Origin: Spirosoma montaniterrae
GTDB lineage: Bacteria > Bacteroidota > Bacteroidia > Cytophagales > Spirosomataceae
Direction of reading: 5' to 3'
DNA length: 64,000 nucleotides
Assembly: GCF_001988955.1 (NCBI RefSeq)
Contig: NZ_CP014263.1
Coordinates: forward strand, 5,436,501 to 5,500,500
A program made the translations under genes and the position numbers. The notes under the pieces were generated by a model that saw only the letters and a program-made list of their open reading frames with translations, did no database searches and had not been told where the DNA came from. How positions within the stretch are numbered: the stretch's first letter is position 1; each line of letters opens with the position of its first letter. Below, one piece after another: positions 1-8,442 of this stretch.

Positions 1-212
1 GAAGCTACCTGGCCCGGCAGCTCGAAATGCGTTCGTACAAACGCGCTCAGGTCAAATCCCGGCTGTTGTTTTTCGGTCAGATACTCCGCCAGAATCGTTT
101 CGGGGGCTGCTTTAGGTATGCAATCGACAAAGGTTTTGGAATCCGGGAAGACGCGGCCTAACTGCACGTCGCGGAAAAGTTCGCCGAAAAGAATGTCGGG
201 AGTAGGAGTCAT
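1..212 (-). CDS. Alpha,alpha-trehalase (GH37), N-terminal part only
   Basis: The gene enters from the left edge on the minus strand and starts at an ATG at 212, so only the first 70 codons are visible. The translation begins MTPTPDILFGELFRDVQLGR and continues FPDSKTFVDCIPKAAPE and FDLSAFVRTHFELP. This matches the conserved start of GH37 trehalases (the TreA/TreF pattern of an ELF.DVQ, PDSKTF.D..PK and F.HFELP order). The enzyme hydrolyses trehalose to two glucose molecules. No secretion signal is seen at this start, so a cytoplasmic TreF-like form is possible. The catalytic part lies outside the window. It is divergent from a sugar MFS carrier, which may import its substrate (inference). Confidence 0.85.
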   Translation of the reverse strand, partial: MTPTPDILFGELFRDVQLGRVFPDSKTFVDCIPKAAPETILAEYLTEKQQPGFDLSAFVRTHFELPGQVA

Positions 213-217
213 TTTTT

Positions 218-317
218 GGGACACAGAGATGCACAAAGAAGCACAAAGATACACGGAGAGATTATGCGATTTTGTCCTCTGCGTATCTCTGTGCTTCTTT
301 GTGCATCTCTGTGCCCC
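218..317. repeat. Long imperfect inverted repeat between trehalase and MFS genes
   Basis: Two arms of about 41-43 nt (218-260 and 277-317) are near-complementary around a 16-nt loop. The arms are built from CACAGAG, ATGCACAAAG and ATACACGG words. The right arm runs almost up to the MFS start. A related element occupies 21433-21541, so this is a dispersed family and not a simple terminator. It sits in the divergent promoter region of both flanking genes and could affect their expression. The frame of the downstream MFS gene stays open back through the right arm. Confidence 0.8.
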
Positions 318-328
318 AACCCCACTAT

Positions 329-1579
329 ATGATTCGCGTTAAACTATCTCTTCTCCTGAATTACTTCGTATTCGCCATTCTGCTCAACAGCGTTGGAACG
401 GTGATTTTGCAGGTACAAAACAACTACGGCGTGGCCGAATCGAGTGCCAGCGTGCTCGAAGCGTTCAAAGACCTGACCATTGCGGTCGTATCGTTTTTAG
501 TGGCGTCATACATCACGCGCATCGGCTACAAACGGGCTATGCTTGCGGCTCTCGCCCTCGTGATGCTGGCCTGCCTGCTGATGCCACAGGTGCCTGCTTT
601 CTGGACTACCAAACTGCTGTTTGCCGCTACCGGAGCCGGTTTCGCGCTGATAAAAGTCTCGATTTTCGCCACCATCGGCCTGATTACCAACGACCGGAAC
701 GAGCATGCCAGTTTTATGAACTTCCTCGAATCGTTTTTCATGATTGGCGTTTTGTCGGGTTATTTTCTGTTCAGCGCGTTTGTAGATGACGCCAATCCGC
801 AATCAACAGCCTGGCTAACGGTTTACTATGTACTGGCCGCCATTGCAGGGCTGGCCTTTCTGCTGCTGCTGACAACGCCCATCGACGAGTCGAAGGTGAA
901 GCGCGAAGCTTCTACGGGTTTTGTCGATGATTTGGGCGATATGCTCCGGCTGGTGCTGCTGCCAACGGTGCTGGTATTTGTGCTGACGGCTTTTGTGTAT
1001 GTGCTGATGGAACAGGGTATTATGAGCTGGTTGCCAACCTTTAACAGCAAAATTCTGAACCTTCCTACCTCGCTCAGCATTCAGATGGCAAGCATTCTGG
1101 CGGCCAGTACGGCACTGGGGCGGTTTCTGGCCGGGCTGCTGCTGCGTCGGGTGTCGTGGTACTGGCTGTTGATGACTTGTCTGGTCATCTCGGGCGGATT
1201 AGTGCTGCTGGCTCTGCCGTTGGCTGCGGGCGTTGGTGGGCAGGCTGTAACGGGCTGGGGCGACGCTCCGCTGGCTGCGTTCGTGTTTCCAATGATCGGG
1301 CTGTTTATTGCACCTATTTACCCAGCCATCAACTCGGCCATTCTGAGCAGTTTGCCGCTGCATCAGCACGGGCCAATGGCAGGACTGATCGTGATTTTTT
1401 CGGCCCTCGGCGGCACCACGGGGTCTATCATTACCGGCTATGTGTTTGAAACCTACGGCGGCCAGACCGCTTTCTATTTCTCGCTCGTTCCGATTGGCCT
1501 GTTGCTCGTTCTGATTACCGTCTTCAGCCGATTTGTCGGCACAAACGTGGTGGCAACCGTAAGCGGTGGCGGGCATTGA
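329..1579 (+). CDS. MFS sugar transporter
   Basis: A 416-residue protein with about twelve hydrophobic segments and the general shape of major facilitator carriers (12 TM, inner membrane). I chose the ATG at 329 (MIRVKLSLLLNYFVFAIL), which opens directly into TM1. The frame stays open upstream to 272, but those 19 codons are encoded by the inverted repeat and read as low-complexity sequence (SSAYLCASLCIS). The TM2-TM3 loop carries SYITRIGYKRAM, the usual MFS loop position. It is divergent from a trehalase gene, suggesting but not proving trehalose or another disaccharide as substrate. Confidence 0.8.
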   Translation: MIRVKLSLLLNYFVFAILLNSVGTVILQVQNNYGVAESSASVLEAFKDLTIAVVSFLVASYITRIGYKRAMLAALALVMLACLLMPQVPAFWTTKLLFAATGAGFALIKVSIFATIGLITNDRNEHASFMNFLESFFMIGVLSGYFLFSAFVDDANPQSTAWLTVYYVLAAIAGLAFLLLLTTPIDESKVKREASTGFVDDLGDMLRLVLLPTVLVFVLTAFVYVLMEQGIMSWLPTFNSKILNLPTSLSIQMASILAASTALGRFLAGLLLRRVSWYWLLMTCLVISGGLVLLALPLAAGVGGQAVTGWGDAPLAAFVFPMIGLFIAPIYPAINSAILSSLPLHQHGPMAGLIVIFSALGGTTGSIITGYVFETYGGQTAFYFSLVPIGLLLVLITVFSRFVGTNVVATVSGGGH

Positions 1580-1619
1580 CTGAAACCATACTGGACATTG
1601 GTACTGTGTTGACTATTAG

Positions 1620-3593
1620 ATGGTTATGAATCAATTAGTTGCTTCTATACTGCTTTGCTGTTCAGTATTCGCCAGCTACGCGCAATCGCCAAAGCCCATT
1701 TTCGCGCAGCCACTTAGTCCGCGTTTGGCAAATTATCAGATCGACGTGTCGCTCGACCCGGCTACTAAAAAGCTGACAGGCCGCGAAACGCTGACGTGGC
1801 GTAATCCCTCGAACGATGTGATTCGGGAATTGCGGTTTCATCTGTATCTCAACGCTTTCCGTGACGAAAAATCGACATTTATGCGCGAGTCGGGCGGGCA
1901 GTTGCGGGGCAATGAGATTGATCGAAATGCTAAAGAAAACCCGTATGGCTCTATCGATATTACGTCGATGAAGGTTCGCGGTCAACCGGGGCGGGCATCC
2001 GAAGCGTTGGCTTACGAGTTTATTCAACCCGACGATAACAACCGCGACGACCGCACAGTGATTCGGGTGCCGCTGAGCAAACCCGTTGGGCCGGGCGAGA
2101 CCATTGTACTCGATATAGCGTTCCGGTCTAAACTGCCTGCGATTTTTGCCCGCACCGGTTTCAGCCGCGATTATTTCTTGGTGGGTCAGTGGTTTCCGAA
2201 AATCGGGGTGTACGAACCCGCCGGAACACGTTATGCAAAGACGGGTCAATGGAATTGCCATCAGTTTCACGCCCACTCGGAATTCTACGCTGACTACGGC
2301 GTTTATGACGTGAACATCACCACGCCGAACGAATACGTTATTGGTGCTACAGGTCTGAAAGTCAGCGAAAAAACAGGCCCGAAAAATACACGCATCAGCC
2401 GCTGGCATGCCGAAGACGTAGTTGATTTTGCCTGGACGGCTTCTCCGCATTTTCTGGTCGTAGATGGCTTCTGGAAACGACCTTCCGCAGGCTCGGTTGC
2501 CATTCGGTTGCTCATGCAGCCTGAACATGCACATCAGGCCGACCGGCACATGGATGCGGCCAAAGCAGCACTGGCCTATTTCGATAAACACCTCGGTCGC
2601 TACCCATTTCCGAATCTGACCGTTGTTGATCCCCCGTTTCATGGCAACGGCTCGGCGGGCATGGAATATCCCACGTTCATCACGGCAGGAACCGTTTCAT
2701 TCCTGCCCGAAAACGTTCGCGCCCCCGAAGCCGTAACGGTGCATGAGTTTGGGCATCAGTATTTTATGCAGTTGCTGGCGAGTAATGAATTTGAAGAAGC
2801 CTGGCTCGATGAAGGGTTTAATCAATACTACGAAGGCCGGATTATGGACGCTACCTACGGCCTGCGCACGTCGCAGATAGACCTGTTTGGCTTCCGAATC
2901 GGCGACACTGAAACCGCCCGCGACAGTTACGTGCATCAGGAAAATCCGGCTATCGGCTCATCGTTCGGCAATACATGGCAACTGCCCGACGGTCAGTATG
3001 GTGTGTTAACGTATATGAAAACGGCAACGTGGCTCCGCACCCTCGACGGGCTGGTGGGCCGACCTGTGATGGACGAAATCATGCAGACGTATTTTCGGCG
3101 TTGGCAGTTCAAACACCCTAATGCACAGAATTTTATCGACATCGTAAATGAGATTGTACCGAAGCGACTCGGGCAACGATATGGCTTCGATATGAACTGG
3201 TTTTTCGAGCAGGTGTTGTACGGCGAAAAAGTGATTGATTACCAGCTACAATCGCTCAGAAACCGGAAGCGAAATGGTCGCCAACAACAACTCATCACGG
3301 TGTTGCGTAATTTTGATGGGCAGATGCCGGTAGACGTGCGGGTGCATTTCGAGGACGGGCGCGAGCTATTGTTGTTCTGGGACGGCAAAGCCCGGCAGCG
3401 AACCTTCACGCTCAATGAGAAAAGCAACGTAGTCTGGGCCACGGTCGATCCGAAACAGAAAATTTACATGGACGTGAACCTGAACAACAATAGTCTGACG
3501 CTCGAACCTTCGTCGGCACCGGCGGTTAAGTTTGCGGCCAAGTTCCTGTTCTGGGTGCAGAACTGGATGCAGTGGCTGGCCTGGCTGGCCTAA
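1620..3593 (+). CDS. Secreted M1-family zinc metallopeptidase
   Basis: A 657-residue gluzincin peptidase. A signal peptide (about residues 1-21, ending FASYAQ) sends it out of the cytoplasm. An N-terminal beta-sandwich precedes the catalytic domain. The zinc site HEFGHQYF is at about residues 375-379, with the third ligand Glu 19 residues later in AWLDEGFNQYYEGR (HExxH-x18-E). The upstream GSAGMEYPTF stands where aminopeptidases of this family have GAMEN. It is expected to be a zinc aminopeptidase acting on peptides in the periplasm or at the cell surface. ATG 1620 or 1626 are both possible starts. The nuoC gene follows after 18 bp, so they may be co-transcribed. Confidence 0.9.
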   Translation: MVMNQLVASILLCCSVFASYAQSPKPIFAQPLSPRLANYQIDVSLDPATKKLTGRETLTWRNPSNDVIRELRFHLYLNAFRDEKSTFMRESGGQLRGNEIDRNAKENPYGSIDITSMKVRGQPGRASEALAYEFIQPDDNNRDDRTVIRVPLSKPVGPGETIVLDIAFRSKLPAIFARTGFSRDYFLVGQWFPKIGVYEPAGTRYAKTGQWNCHQFHAHSEFYADYGVYDVNITTPNEYVIGATGLKVSEKTGPKNTRISRWHAEDVVDFAWTASPHFLVVDGFWKRPSAGSVAIRLLMQPEHAHQADRHMDAAKAALAYFDKHLGRYPFPNLTVVDPPFHGNGSAGMEYPTFITAGTVSFLPENVRAPEAVTVHEFGHQYFMQLLASNEFEEAWLDEGFNQYYEGRIMDATYGLRTSQIDLFGFRIGDTETARDSYVHQENPAIGSSFGNTWQLPDGQYGVLTYMKTATWLRTLDGLVGRPVMDEIMQTYFRRWQFKHPNAQNFIDIVNEIVPKRLGQRYGFDMNWFFEQVLYGEKVIDYQLQSLRNRKRNGRQQQLITVLRNFDGQMPVDVRVHFEDGRELLLFWDGKARQRTFTLNEKSNVVWATVDPKQKIYMDVNLNNNSLTLEPSSAPAVKFAAKFLFWVQNWMQWLAWLA

Positions 3594-3611
3594 CAGATAA
3601 CCAACTCAACT

Positions 3612-4106
3612 ATGACCTTTCCTGAGATTAACACGCTCATTCAAAGCCAGTTCGGTGCAGACACGTTTGTTGCCAACACAGCTAATCCGCAGCCATTTCT
3701 GATCGTTCCTGCCGACCGGCTGGTGGAACTTTGCTCGTTTCTACGCAACGATGAGCGGCTGTTTTTCGACCTGCTGGCCTGCGTAACGGCCATCGACAAC
3801 GGCCCCGGCGAGTCTAAGCCGGACGCCAATACGATGGACATGATCTATAACCTGACCTCGATTCCATACGAACACGATCTGATGCTGCGCGTAACGGTGC
3901 CGCGTAACGCGCCCGTTGTGCCGAGCCTTGCCCACCTCTGGCGCACCGCCGACTGGCACGAGCGCGAAGCGTTCGACCTGGTAGGCGTTCAATTCACCAA
4001 CCACCCCGACCTGCGCCGAATATTGCTCCCTACCGATTGGGTTGGGCACCCGCTCCGCACCGATTATGTGGAAGAGGAGCAGTATCATGGCATAAAAACA
4101 AAATGA
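3612..4106 (+). CDS. nuoC: NADH-quinone oxidoreductase subunit C
   Basis: A 164-residue protein with the 30-kDa subunit signature WHEREAFDLVGVQFTNHPDL followed by RRILLPTDWVGHPLR. NuoC is part of the peripheral arm of respiratory complex I, at the cytoplasmic face of the membrane, and helps hold the iron-sulfur subunits together. Length is normal for a stand-alone NuoC (not fused to NuoD). No other nuo gene is present in the window; it stands between an M1 peptidase and a thioredoxin-fold protein. The remaining subunits must be encoded elsewhere, or this is a spare copy. Confidence 0.9.
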   Translation: MTFPEINTLIQSQFGADTFVANTANPQPFLIVPADRLVELCSFLRNDERLFFDLLACVTAIDNGPGESKPDANTMDMIYNLTSIPYEHDLMLRVTVPRNAPVVPSLAHLWRTADWHEREAFDLVGVQFTNHPDLRRILLPTDWVGHPLRTDYVEEEQYHGIKTK

Positions 4107-4138
4107 ATAAAATGTTGAACAGTCAACATTGACGACCT

Positions 4139-5785
4139 ATGCCGCATCGCTGCCTATTTCTTTTTATCATTCTTTCGGTTCCGCTGTTTGCCCAAACACC
4201 CGACTCGGTAACGGTAACGGGGCGCATTCGGAACCTGTCGGCCCGGCTCTACCGCGAGTCGCCAACGGTGCTGGTGAGCCGGAACAACATTTTGCAGGCC
4301 GGGCGTGAGTTCATACGTCCGGCTCCACTCAATGCCGATGGCACGTTTCGGGTAACGATGCCGCTCGTCTACGCACAGGAGGAAATGTATTTCAACTACG
4401 GGCGCATATCAACGCCCTTTCTGGCCGCGCCCGGTACACTGACCATCGACCTGAACGCCGACTCGCTGTTCACGGCTTCGGTGCCGTTTCGGTTTGGGGG
4501 CGTCAATGCGCAGGTGAATCAGCAGTTTGCCCGATTTAAGGCATTCGAGGCTATATCTCCGCAGAAAACCGACGTAGAGGAACTCCCGGAAAAGGTGCAG
4601 AATCTTGACGATCAGAACGCATTCAAGGTTGCCGCGTCGACTTACCAAACTCCGTTTCTGTTGTTTACGCGGCAGGAGAAACCCTTTCCGCTGCTTACGC
4701 GCTGGGTGATGTCGGCAGGGAATTACAATGCGGCTTCGTTTCTGTACGACAAAGCGAGCTACGAAAGTAAAGCTATCGTTAAGGTTCTGAACGATTCGCT
4801 CCGCCCCCCCAACGACCGCCTGCTGACAGCCGCCCGCGCATCGGCCATGAACCGCTTTGCCGAGTATGTTGTGCAACAGCAGCCTACCACAACGTCGGGC
4901 AATACGAATTTATCGGTTCGTACCCTGTCTGGGCTGTTGCTGCGCTATGGCCGTAATCTCACGCCCGATGAACGAAGCCGGTTAGAGACGTTTCAGGAGA
5001 AGAACACGGCCATTGCCAACGACCTGCGTTTCTTCACAACAATAATTCGGCGCAACGACGACTCGTTACAACGAATCATAAACTACGAGTCGCTGATTCA
5101 ACGCGCCGGGAGCGGTTTTGGCAGCGCGTCGGCGGAGTATGTTGCGGCCTATTGGCTGGCCGCAGCACTGCCCGGTCTGACGCTCAATTTTGCCCAACTC
5201 CTCTATGACCACGCCCGCCGGCAACTAACCGACCCGGCCCTGACGCTCTCGCTCGATGAACTGTACCGGCTCGAAGTGAAAGACAGCACCCGCATCCGGG
5301 CGGCAGTGCAAACCACGCAAAAAGCGAACGGTACGGCCAACGCGCTGGAAATCAGCCCCGGTGTGTTTATTAACCAAAACCCTGTTGCCGACGGGCGCAC
5401 CCTGTTCGACCGCGTGGTTGATGCTAACCGGGGTAAGGTCGTTTACGTGCTGCTGACTTCGGCAGAAACCGAAGCGGGTCGGCAAGCCGCACTCGATGCC
5501 CAGCGTATTAGGGAGCAATACGGCCCGCGCAACGTTGCGCTGGTATATTTGACGCTAATTACGACCGACACTCGCCCGTGGGTTGAGTTCAGCGCGAAAC
5601 ATAACCTCGCGGGCGATCATCTGCTACTGAATGTGGCTCAGATTAGCGACGTGATGGCTTACCTGCGCCCCACCGACGACGTGTCGGCCACGATTATCAA
5701 CCGTGTCGGCAAGGTAGGCAGACGAAACGCACCTTTGCCGGATGCACCCGAAGAGTTGAGGAAGGTTCTGGAAAAGAATCTATAG
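4139..5785 (+). CDS. Exported thioredoxin-fold protein lacking a CXXC motif
   Basis: A 548-residue protein with a signal peptide ending LFAQ. The N-terminal quarter (VTVTGRIRNLS... then TLTIDLNADSL) resembles the DUF4369-like beta domain that often precedes TlpA-type thioredoxins in Bacteroidota. A long helical middle follows. The last 130 residues (GKVVYVLLTSAETEAGRQAA ... YLTLITTDTRPWVEF ... ATIINRVGKVGR) fit a thioredoxin-like fold. Where a TlpA protein would have WCGPC there is LLTSAETEA, with no cysteine, so disulfide chemistry is unlikely. It may be a structural or peptide-binding relative. It is followed by a large palindromic repeat. Family placement is inference from pattern. Confidence 0.6.
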   Translation: MPHRCLFLFIILSVPLFAQTPDSVTVTGRIRNLSARLYRESPTVLVSRNNILQAGREFIRPAPLNADGTFRVTMPLVYAQEEMYFNYGRISTPFLAAPGTLTIDLNADSLFTASVPFRFGGVNAQVNQQFARFKAFEAISPQKTDVEELPEKVQNLDDQNAFKVAASTYQTPFLLFTRQEKPFPLLTRWVMSAGNYNAASFLYDKASYESKAIVKVLNDSLRPPNDRLLTAARASAMNRFAEYVVQQQPTTTSGNTNLSVRTLSGLLLRYGRNLTPDERSRLETFQEKNTAIANDLRFFTTIIRRNDDSLQRIINYESLIQRAGSGFGSASAEYVAAYWLAAALPGLTLNFAQLLYDHARRQLTDPALTLSLDELYRLEVKDSTRIRAAVQTTQKANGTANALEISPGVFINQNPVADGRTLFDRVVDANRGKVVYVLLTSAETEAGRQAALDAQRIREQYGPRNVALVYLTLITTDTRPWVEFSAKHNLAGDHLLLNVAQISDVMAYLRPTDDVSATIINRVGKVGRRNAPLPDAPEELRKVLEKNL

Positions 5786-5813
5786 ACGTATACCAATTTG
5801 ACATTGCACTGAC

Positions 5814-6000
5814 GTATGGCTGACGCAAAGGGGCTGACGCAGGCGGAGACGCAAGGGGGCTGACGCGAAGGAGACGCAAAGGGTTGCGTCTCTACAATTG
5901 ACCATCCGACGTAGAGACGCAACCCTTTGCGTCTCCGCCTGCGTCAGCCCCTTTGCGCCTGCGCCAGCCCCCGTTGCGTCTCTACGTGCGTCAGCCATAC
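5814..6000. repeat. Nested palindromic repeat built on the GAGACGCAA core
   Basis: A 187-bp intergenic element with several layers of symmetry. Two 25-nt cores, 5871-5895 and 5911-5935, are exact reverse complements, and each is itself a hairpin (GAGACGCAA, AGGG, TTGCGTCTC). A 29-nt left arm (5824-5852) is perfectly complementary to 5929-5957. The outermost 14 nt at 5814-5827 pair with 5987-6000. The same 25-nt core recurs exactly at 30779-30803, inside a gene. The element separates a plus-strand gene from a convergent minus-strand gene and could also stop transcription, but its repeat-family nature is clear. Confidence 0.85.
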
Positions 6001-6023
6001 CCTAAACATGAATCAATTTTGCA

Positions 6024-6479
6024 TTACTCCATTTCGGGCAGGCAATACCAGTAGAGTCCGGCGAAAATAATGCTGAAAAATACGCCGAACGAGGTGTTGA
6101 AGGCACCAAAACCGGCCAGAGCCACCGGCCCGATCAGGCCCACCACTATACCGAGCGAATACACCCAAAAGCCTACCCGACGCAGCCGAAACATGAGTAC
6201 GGCACCAATGAGCGTCAGCAGCGAATAGCCGAACTGAGCCACCGACAACGACCGAATCTGTTCGGGATCGCCGGGCATGGGCTGGTCGCCCGATGCGGCC
6301 CGATCTTCAAAATAATCTTTGGGGAGTTTGGCTTTTTCTTCGGGCGTGTAGGTTCGTTCGATGAGGGGCGTAGCGGCTGCGGCATCGGTCTGAATGAACG
6401 ATACCACCGCATCTATCAGGCCCCATGCACAGCTTAGGAAAGTAAGTACGCAGAGTAACGTCAGAAATTGGGAGCGCAT
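6024..6479 (-). CDS. Small integral membrane protein of unknown function
   Basis: A 151-residue protein. The N-terminus is hydrophobic (FLTLLCVLTFLSCAWGLIDAVV), then comes a polar loop rich in Pro, Glu and Asp (about residues 35-72), then three hydrophobic stretches (QFGYSLLTLIGAVLMF, VGFWVYSLGIVVGLIGPVAL, FGVFFSIIFAGLYWY). About four membrane helices are expected, with the charged loop on one side. I do not recognise a family. It is divergent from the SCP2-domain gene and convergent with the gene ending at 5785. No catalytic motif is visible. Confidence 0.75.
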   Translation of the reverse strand: MRSQFLTLLCVLTFLSCAWGLIDAVVSFIQTDAAAATPLIERTYTPEEKAKLPKDYFEDRAASGDQPMPGDPEQIRSLSVAQFGYSLLTLIGAVLMFRLRRVGFWVYSLGIVVGLIGPVALAGFGAFNTSFGVFFSIIFAGLYWYCLPEME

Positions 6480-6541
6480 GGTTGGAAAACCTTATTTTAG
6501 CGGCAGAGTTTTCACAAAGAAACAACGAAATCCCAGACAAG

Positions 6542-6838
6542 ATGACCTTACAGGAACTCACCGACCAGATTCGGACCAAAGCAGCCCACGCCGACAGCCT
6601 TAATGCCACGGCCAAACTCGTAACCGATCAGGGGGTTGTGTACATCGACGCAACCCAATCGCCCGCTATAGTTTCCAACGACGATAAACCCGCCGACTGC
6701 GACCTGCACGTCAGCGTGAGCGATCTTGTGAAAATGGGAACGGGCGATCTCAACCCCATGATGGCTTTCATGAGTGGCAAACTTAAAGTGAAAGGCGACA
6801 TGGGCGTAGCCATGAAAATGGGTCAGGTGATGGGCTAA
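6542..6838 (+). CDS. SCP2 sterol-binding-fold protein
   Basis: A 98-residue stand-alone SCP2-like domain. The pattern GVVYIDATQSPAIVSNDDKPADCDLHVSVSDLVKMGTG followed by NPMMAFMSGKLKVKGDMGVAMKM is typical of the family, in which a hydrophobic pocket binds lipids or acyl-CoA-like ligands. The domain is cytosolic with no signal. I chose ATG 6542 because the domain begins immediately after it; an upstream ATG at 6482 would add 20 residues unlike the family. The ligand cannot be told from sequence. Confidence 0.8.
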   Translation: MTLQELTDQIRTKAAHADSLNATAKLVTDQGVVYIDATQSPAIVSNDDKPADCDLHVSVSDLVKMGTGDLNPMMAFMSGKLKVKGDMGVAMKMGQVMG

Positions 6839-6925
6839 AAAGTGAAAAGTGAAGAATTAAAAGTGAAAAATGCTGCCTATCCTGCTTTGAGTAGGTGTAG
6901 CACTTTTCACTTTTCATTTTTAACT
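6839..6925. repeat. Imperfect inverted repeat of AAAAGTGAAAAGTG type
   Basis: Directly after the SCP2-domain stop codon, a purine-rich arm (AAAAGTGAAAAGTG words, then TGCTGCCTATCCTGC) is mirrored by GTAGGTGTAGCACTTTTCACTTTTCATTTTTAA. It forms an imperfect hairpin that ends just before the oxidoreductase start at 6933. It may act as a terminator or attenuator, or be another dispersed repeat. Confidence 0.6.
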
Positions 6926-6932
6926 GCCTCCT

Positions 6933-8345
6933 ATGGCTTCTCGTCGTCAGTTTCTTCAAAGCAGTGCGCTTACGGCGGCTGCGTTTTACATTGTGCCACG
7001 CCATGTGCTGGGCAAAGGCTACGTAGCTCCGTCCGATAAGTTGAATATTGCGGCTGTTGGCTGTGGCGGCAAAGCAGATTTCAACATCAAACAAGCATAT
7101 AACGGCGGCACCGATAACATCACGGCCCTGTGTGACGTCGATGACCGGCAGGCCAAAAAATACCGCGCTCAGTTTCCCAACGCGCCCTATTTTCAGGATT
7201 ACCGCGAGATGCTCGATAAAGCGGGCAAAACGTTCGACGCGGTCATTGTTACCACCCCCGACCATATGCACGCGCCCATTGCTATGGCCGCCATGCAACT
7301 CGGCAAGCATGTGTACGTTGAAAAGCCGCTGACGCACGACATCTACGAAGCCCGAATGCTGACCGAAGCCGCCCGCAAATACAAGTGCGTAACGCAGATG
7401 GGCAATCAGGGCAGTTCGGGCGATGCCACGCGAGTCATAGAAACGGCGATTCAGAACAAAATCATCGGCCACGTACATACCGTGTATTGCTGGACCAACC
7501 GCCCCACGTGGCCGCAGGGAGTGCGGTCGCCGAAAGACAAGGGCGAAAGCCAGCCCATTCCGCCTGAAGTGAACTGGCCGCTGTGGCTCGGCACGGCCCC
7601 TAACCGCGACTACCACGAAGCCTACATGCCATTCCGGTGGCGGGGTTACTGGGATTTTGGCACGGGCGCATTGGGCGATATGGGATGCCATTTTATGGAC
7701 GTGCCGTTTCGGGCGTTGAACCTCAAATATCCTACCTCGGTCGAGTGCAGCGTGGGATCGGTTTATGCCGATTTCTTCAAAGAAGCTTTCTATGACGACG
7801 TTTGCCCGCCTTCATCGGCAGTTCACCTGACGTTTCCGTCTGATAGCCGAAAAATCAAAGAAATCAAGTTTTCGTGGTTCGATGGCGGCATCCGGCCCCA
7901 ATTACCCGAAGGCGTTGAGTATGAGCAGGTATTTCGCGATACCAACGGTGGTATGCTGTTTATCGGCACAAAAGGCATGCTGACAGGCGGGCTGTTTGGC
8001 AACAATCCGACGCTGCTGCCCACCAGTAAGTTTGAAGGCAAAGAACTGCCCGCGCCCGAAAAACCGCTCGTAGAAGGCAAAACGGACGGGCACCAGCAGC
8101 AGTGGGTGAAAGCCTGCAAAGAAGGCTACGGTGCCTACACGTCGTCGTCGTTCGATCAGAGCGGGCCGCTTACCGAAACCGTGCTGATGGGTAATCTGGC
8201 AACGCGCTCGTACCTCGCCCGCGAAGACGGCAAGTTCACGGGCCGGAAGAAACTGCTCTGGGATGGCGAGAATATGAAAATTACCAACTACGACTACGCC
8301 AACCAGTTTGTTCGGCGGCAATACAACGGCGGTTATACCCTGTAA
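6933..8345 (+). CDS. Tat-exported Gfo/Idh/MocA-family oxidoreductase
   Basis: A 470-residue NAD(P)-dependent sugar or polyol oxidoreductase family member. The N-terminus SRRQFLQSSALTAAAFYIV is a twin-arginine signal, so the folded, cofactor-loaded enzyme would be exported. A Rossmann fold follows (LNIAAVGCGGKADFNI, then ALCDVDD), with the family motif VEKPLTHDIYEARML. The C-terminal alpha/beta domain includes YWDFGTGALGDMGCHFMD, containing the conserved catalytic His region. Exported members of this family often act on glycans or 3-keto sugars (family knowledge). It is followed by a hairpin and a convergent gene. The substrate is unknown. Confidence 0.88.
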   Translation: MASRRQFLQSSALTAAAFYIVPRHVLGKGYVAPSDKLNIAAVGCGGKADFNIKQAYNGGTDNITALCDVDDRQAKKYRAQFPNAPYFQDYREMLDKAGKTFDAVIVTTPDHMHAPIAMAAMQLGKHVYVEKPLTHDIYEARMLTEAARKYKCVTQMGNQGSSGDATRVIETAIQNKIIGHVHTVYCWTNRPTWPQGVRSPKDKGESQPIPPEVNWPLWLGTAPNRDYHEAYMPFRWRGYWDFGTGALGDMGCHFMDVPFRALNLKYPTSVECSVGSVYADFFKEAFYDDVCPPSSAVHLTFPSDSRKIKEIKFSWFDGGIRPQLPEGVEYEQVFRDTNGGMLFIGTKGMLTGGLFGNNPTLLPTSKFEGKELPAPEKPLVEGKTDGHQQQWVKACKEGYGAYTSSSFDQSGPLTETVLMGNLATRSYLAREDGKFTGRKKLLWDGENMKITNYDYANQFVRRQYNGGYTL

Positions 8346-8351
8346 AAACCG

Positions 8352-8390
8352 ATCAGACCAAACCGGAAGGCTGTTCCGGTTTGGTCTGAT
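8352..8390. terminator. Perfect 17-bp hairpin between convergent genes
   Basis: The arms 8352-8368 (ATCAGACCAAACCGGAA) and 8374-8390 are exactly complementary around a 5-nt loop. It starts seven bases after a plus-strand stop codon and lies before the 3' end of a minus-strand gene, the classic place for a two-way terminator. No strong T-run follows, so the mechanism is uncertain. Confidence 0.7.
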
Positions 8391-8442
8391 TAACCAGCCG
8401 TAAGCACCCTGCGGCTGTATTTGTAGTGGCAGTCTTGCCGGG

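Noticed and set aside
272..328. Upstream start for the MFS transporter
   Set aside because: The 19 extra codons are encoded by the right arm of an inverted repeat; the ATG at 329 leads straight into TM1.
6783..7691. 302-codon open frame opposite the Gfo/Idh/MocA gene
   Set aside because: Fully antisense to a clear family member and partly encoded by the 6839 repeat; no protein-like features.
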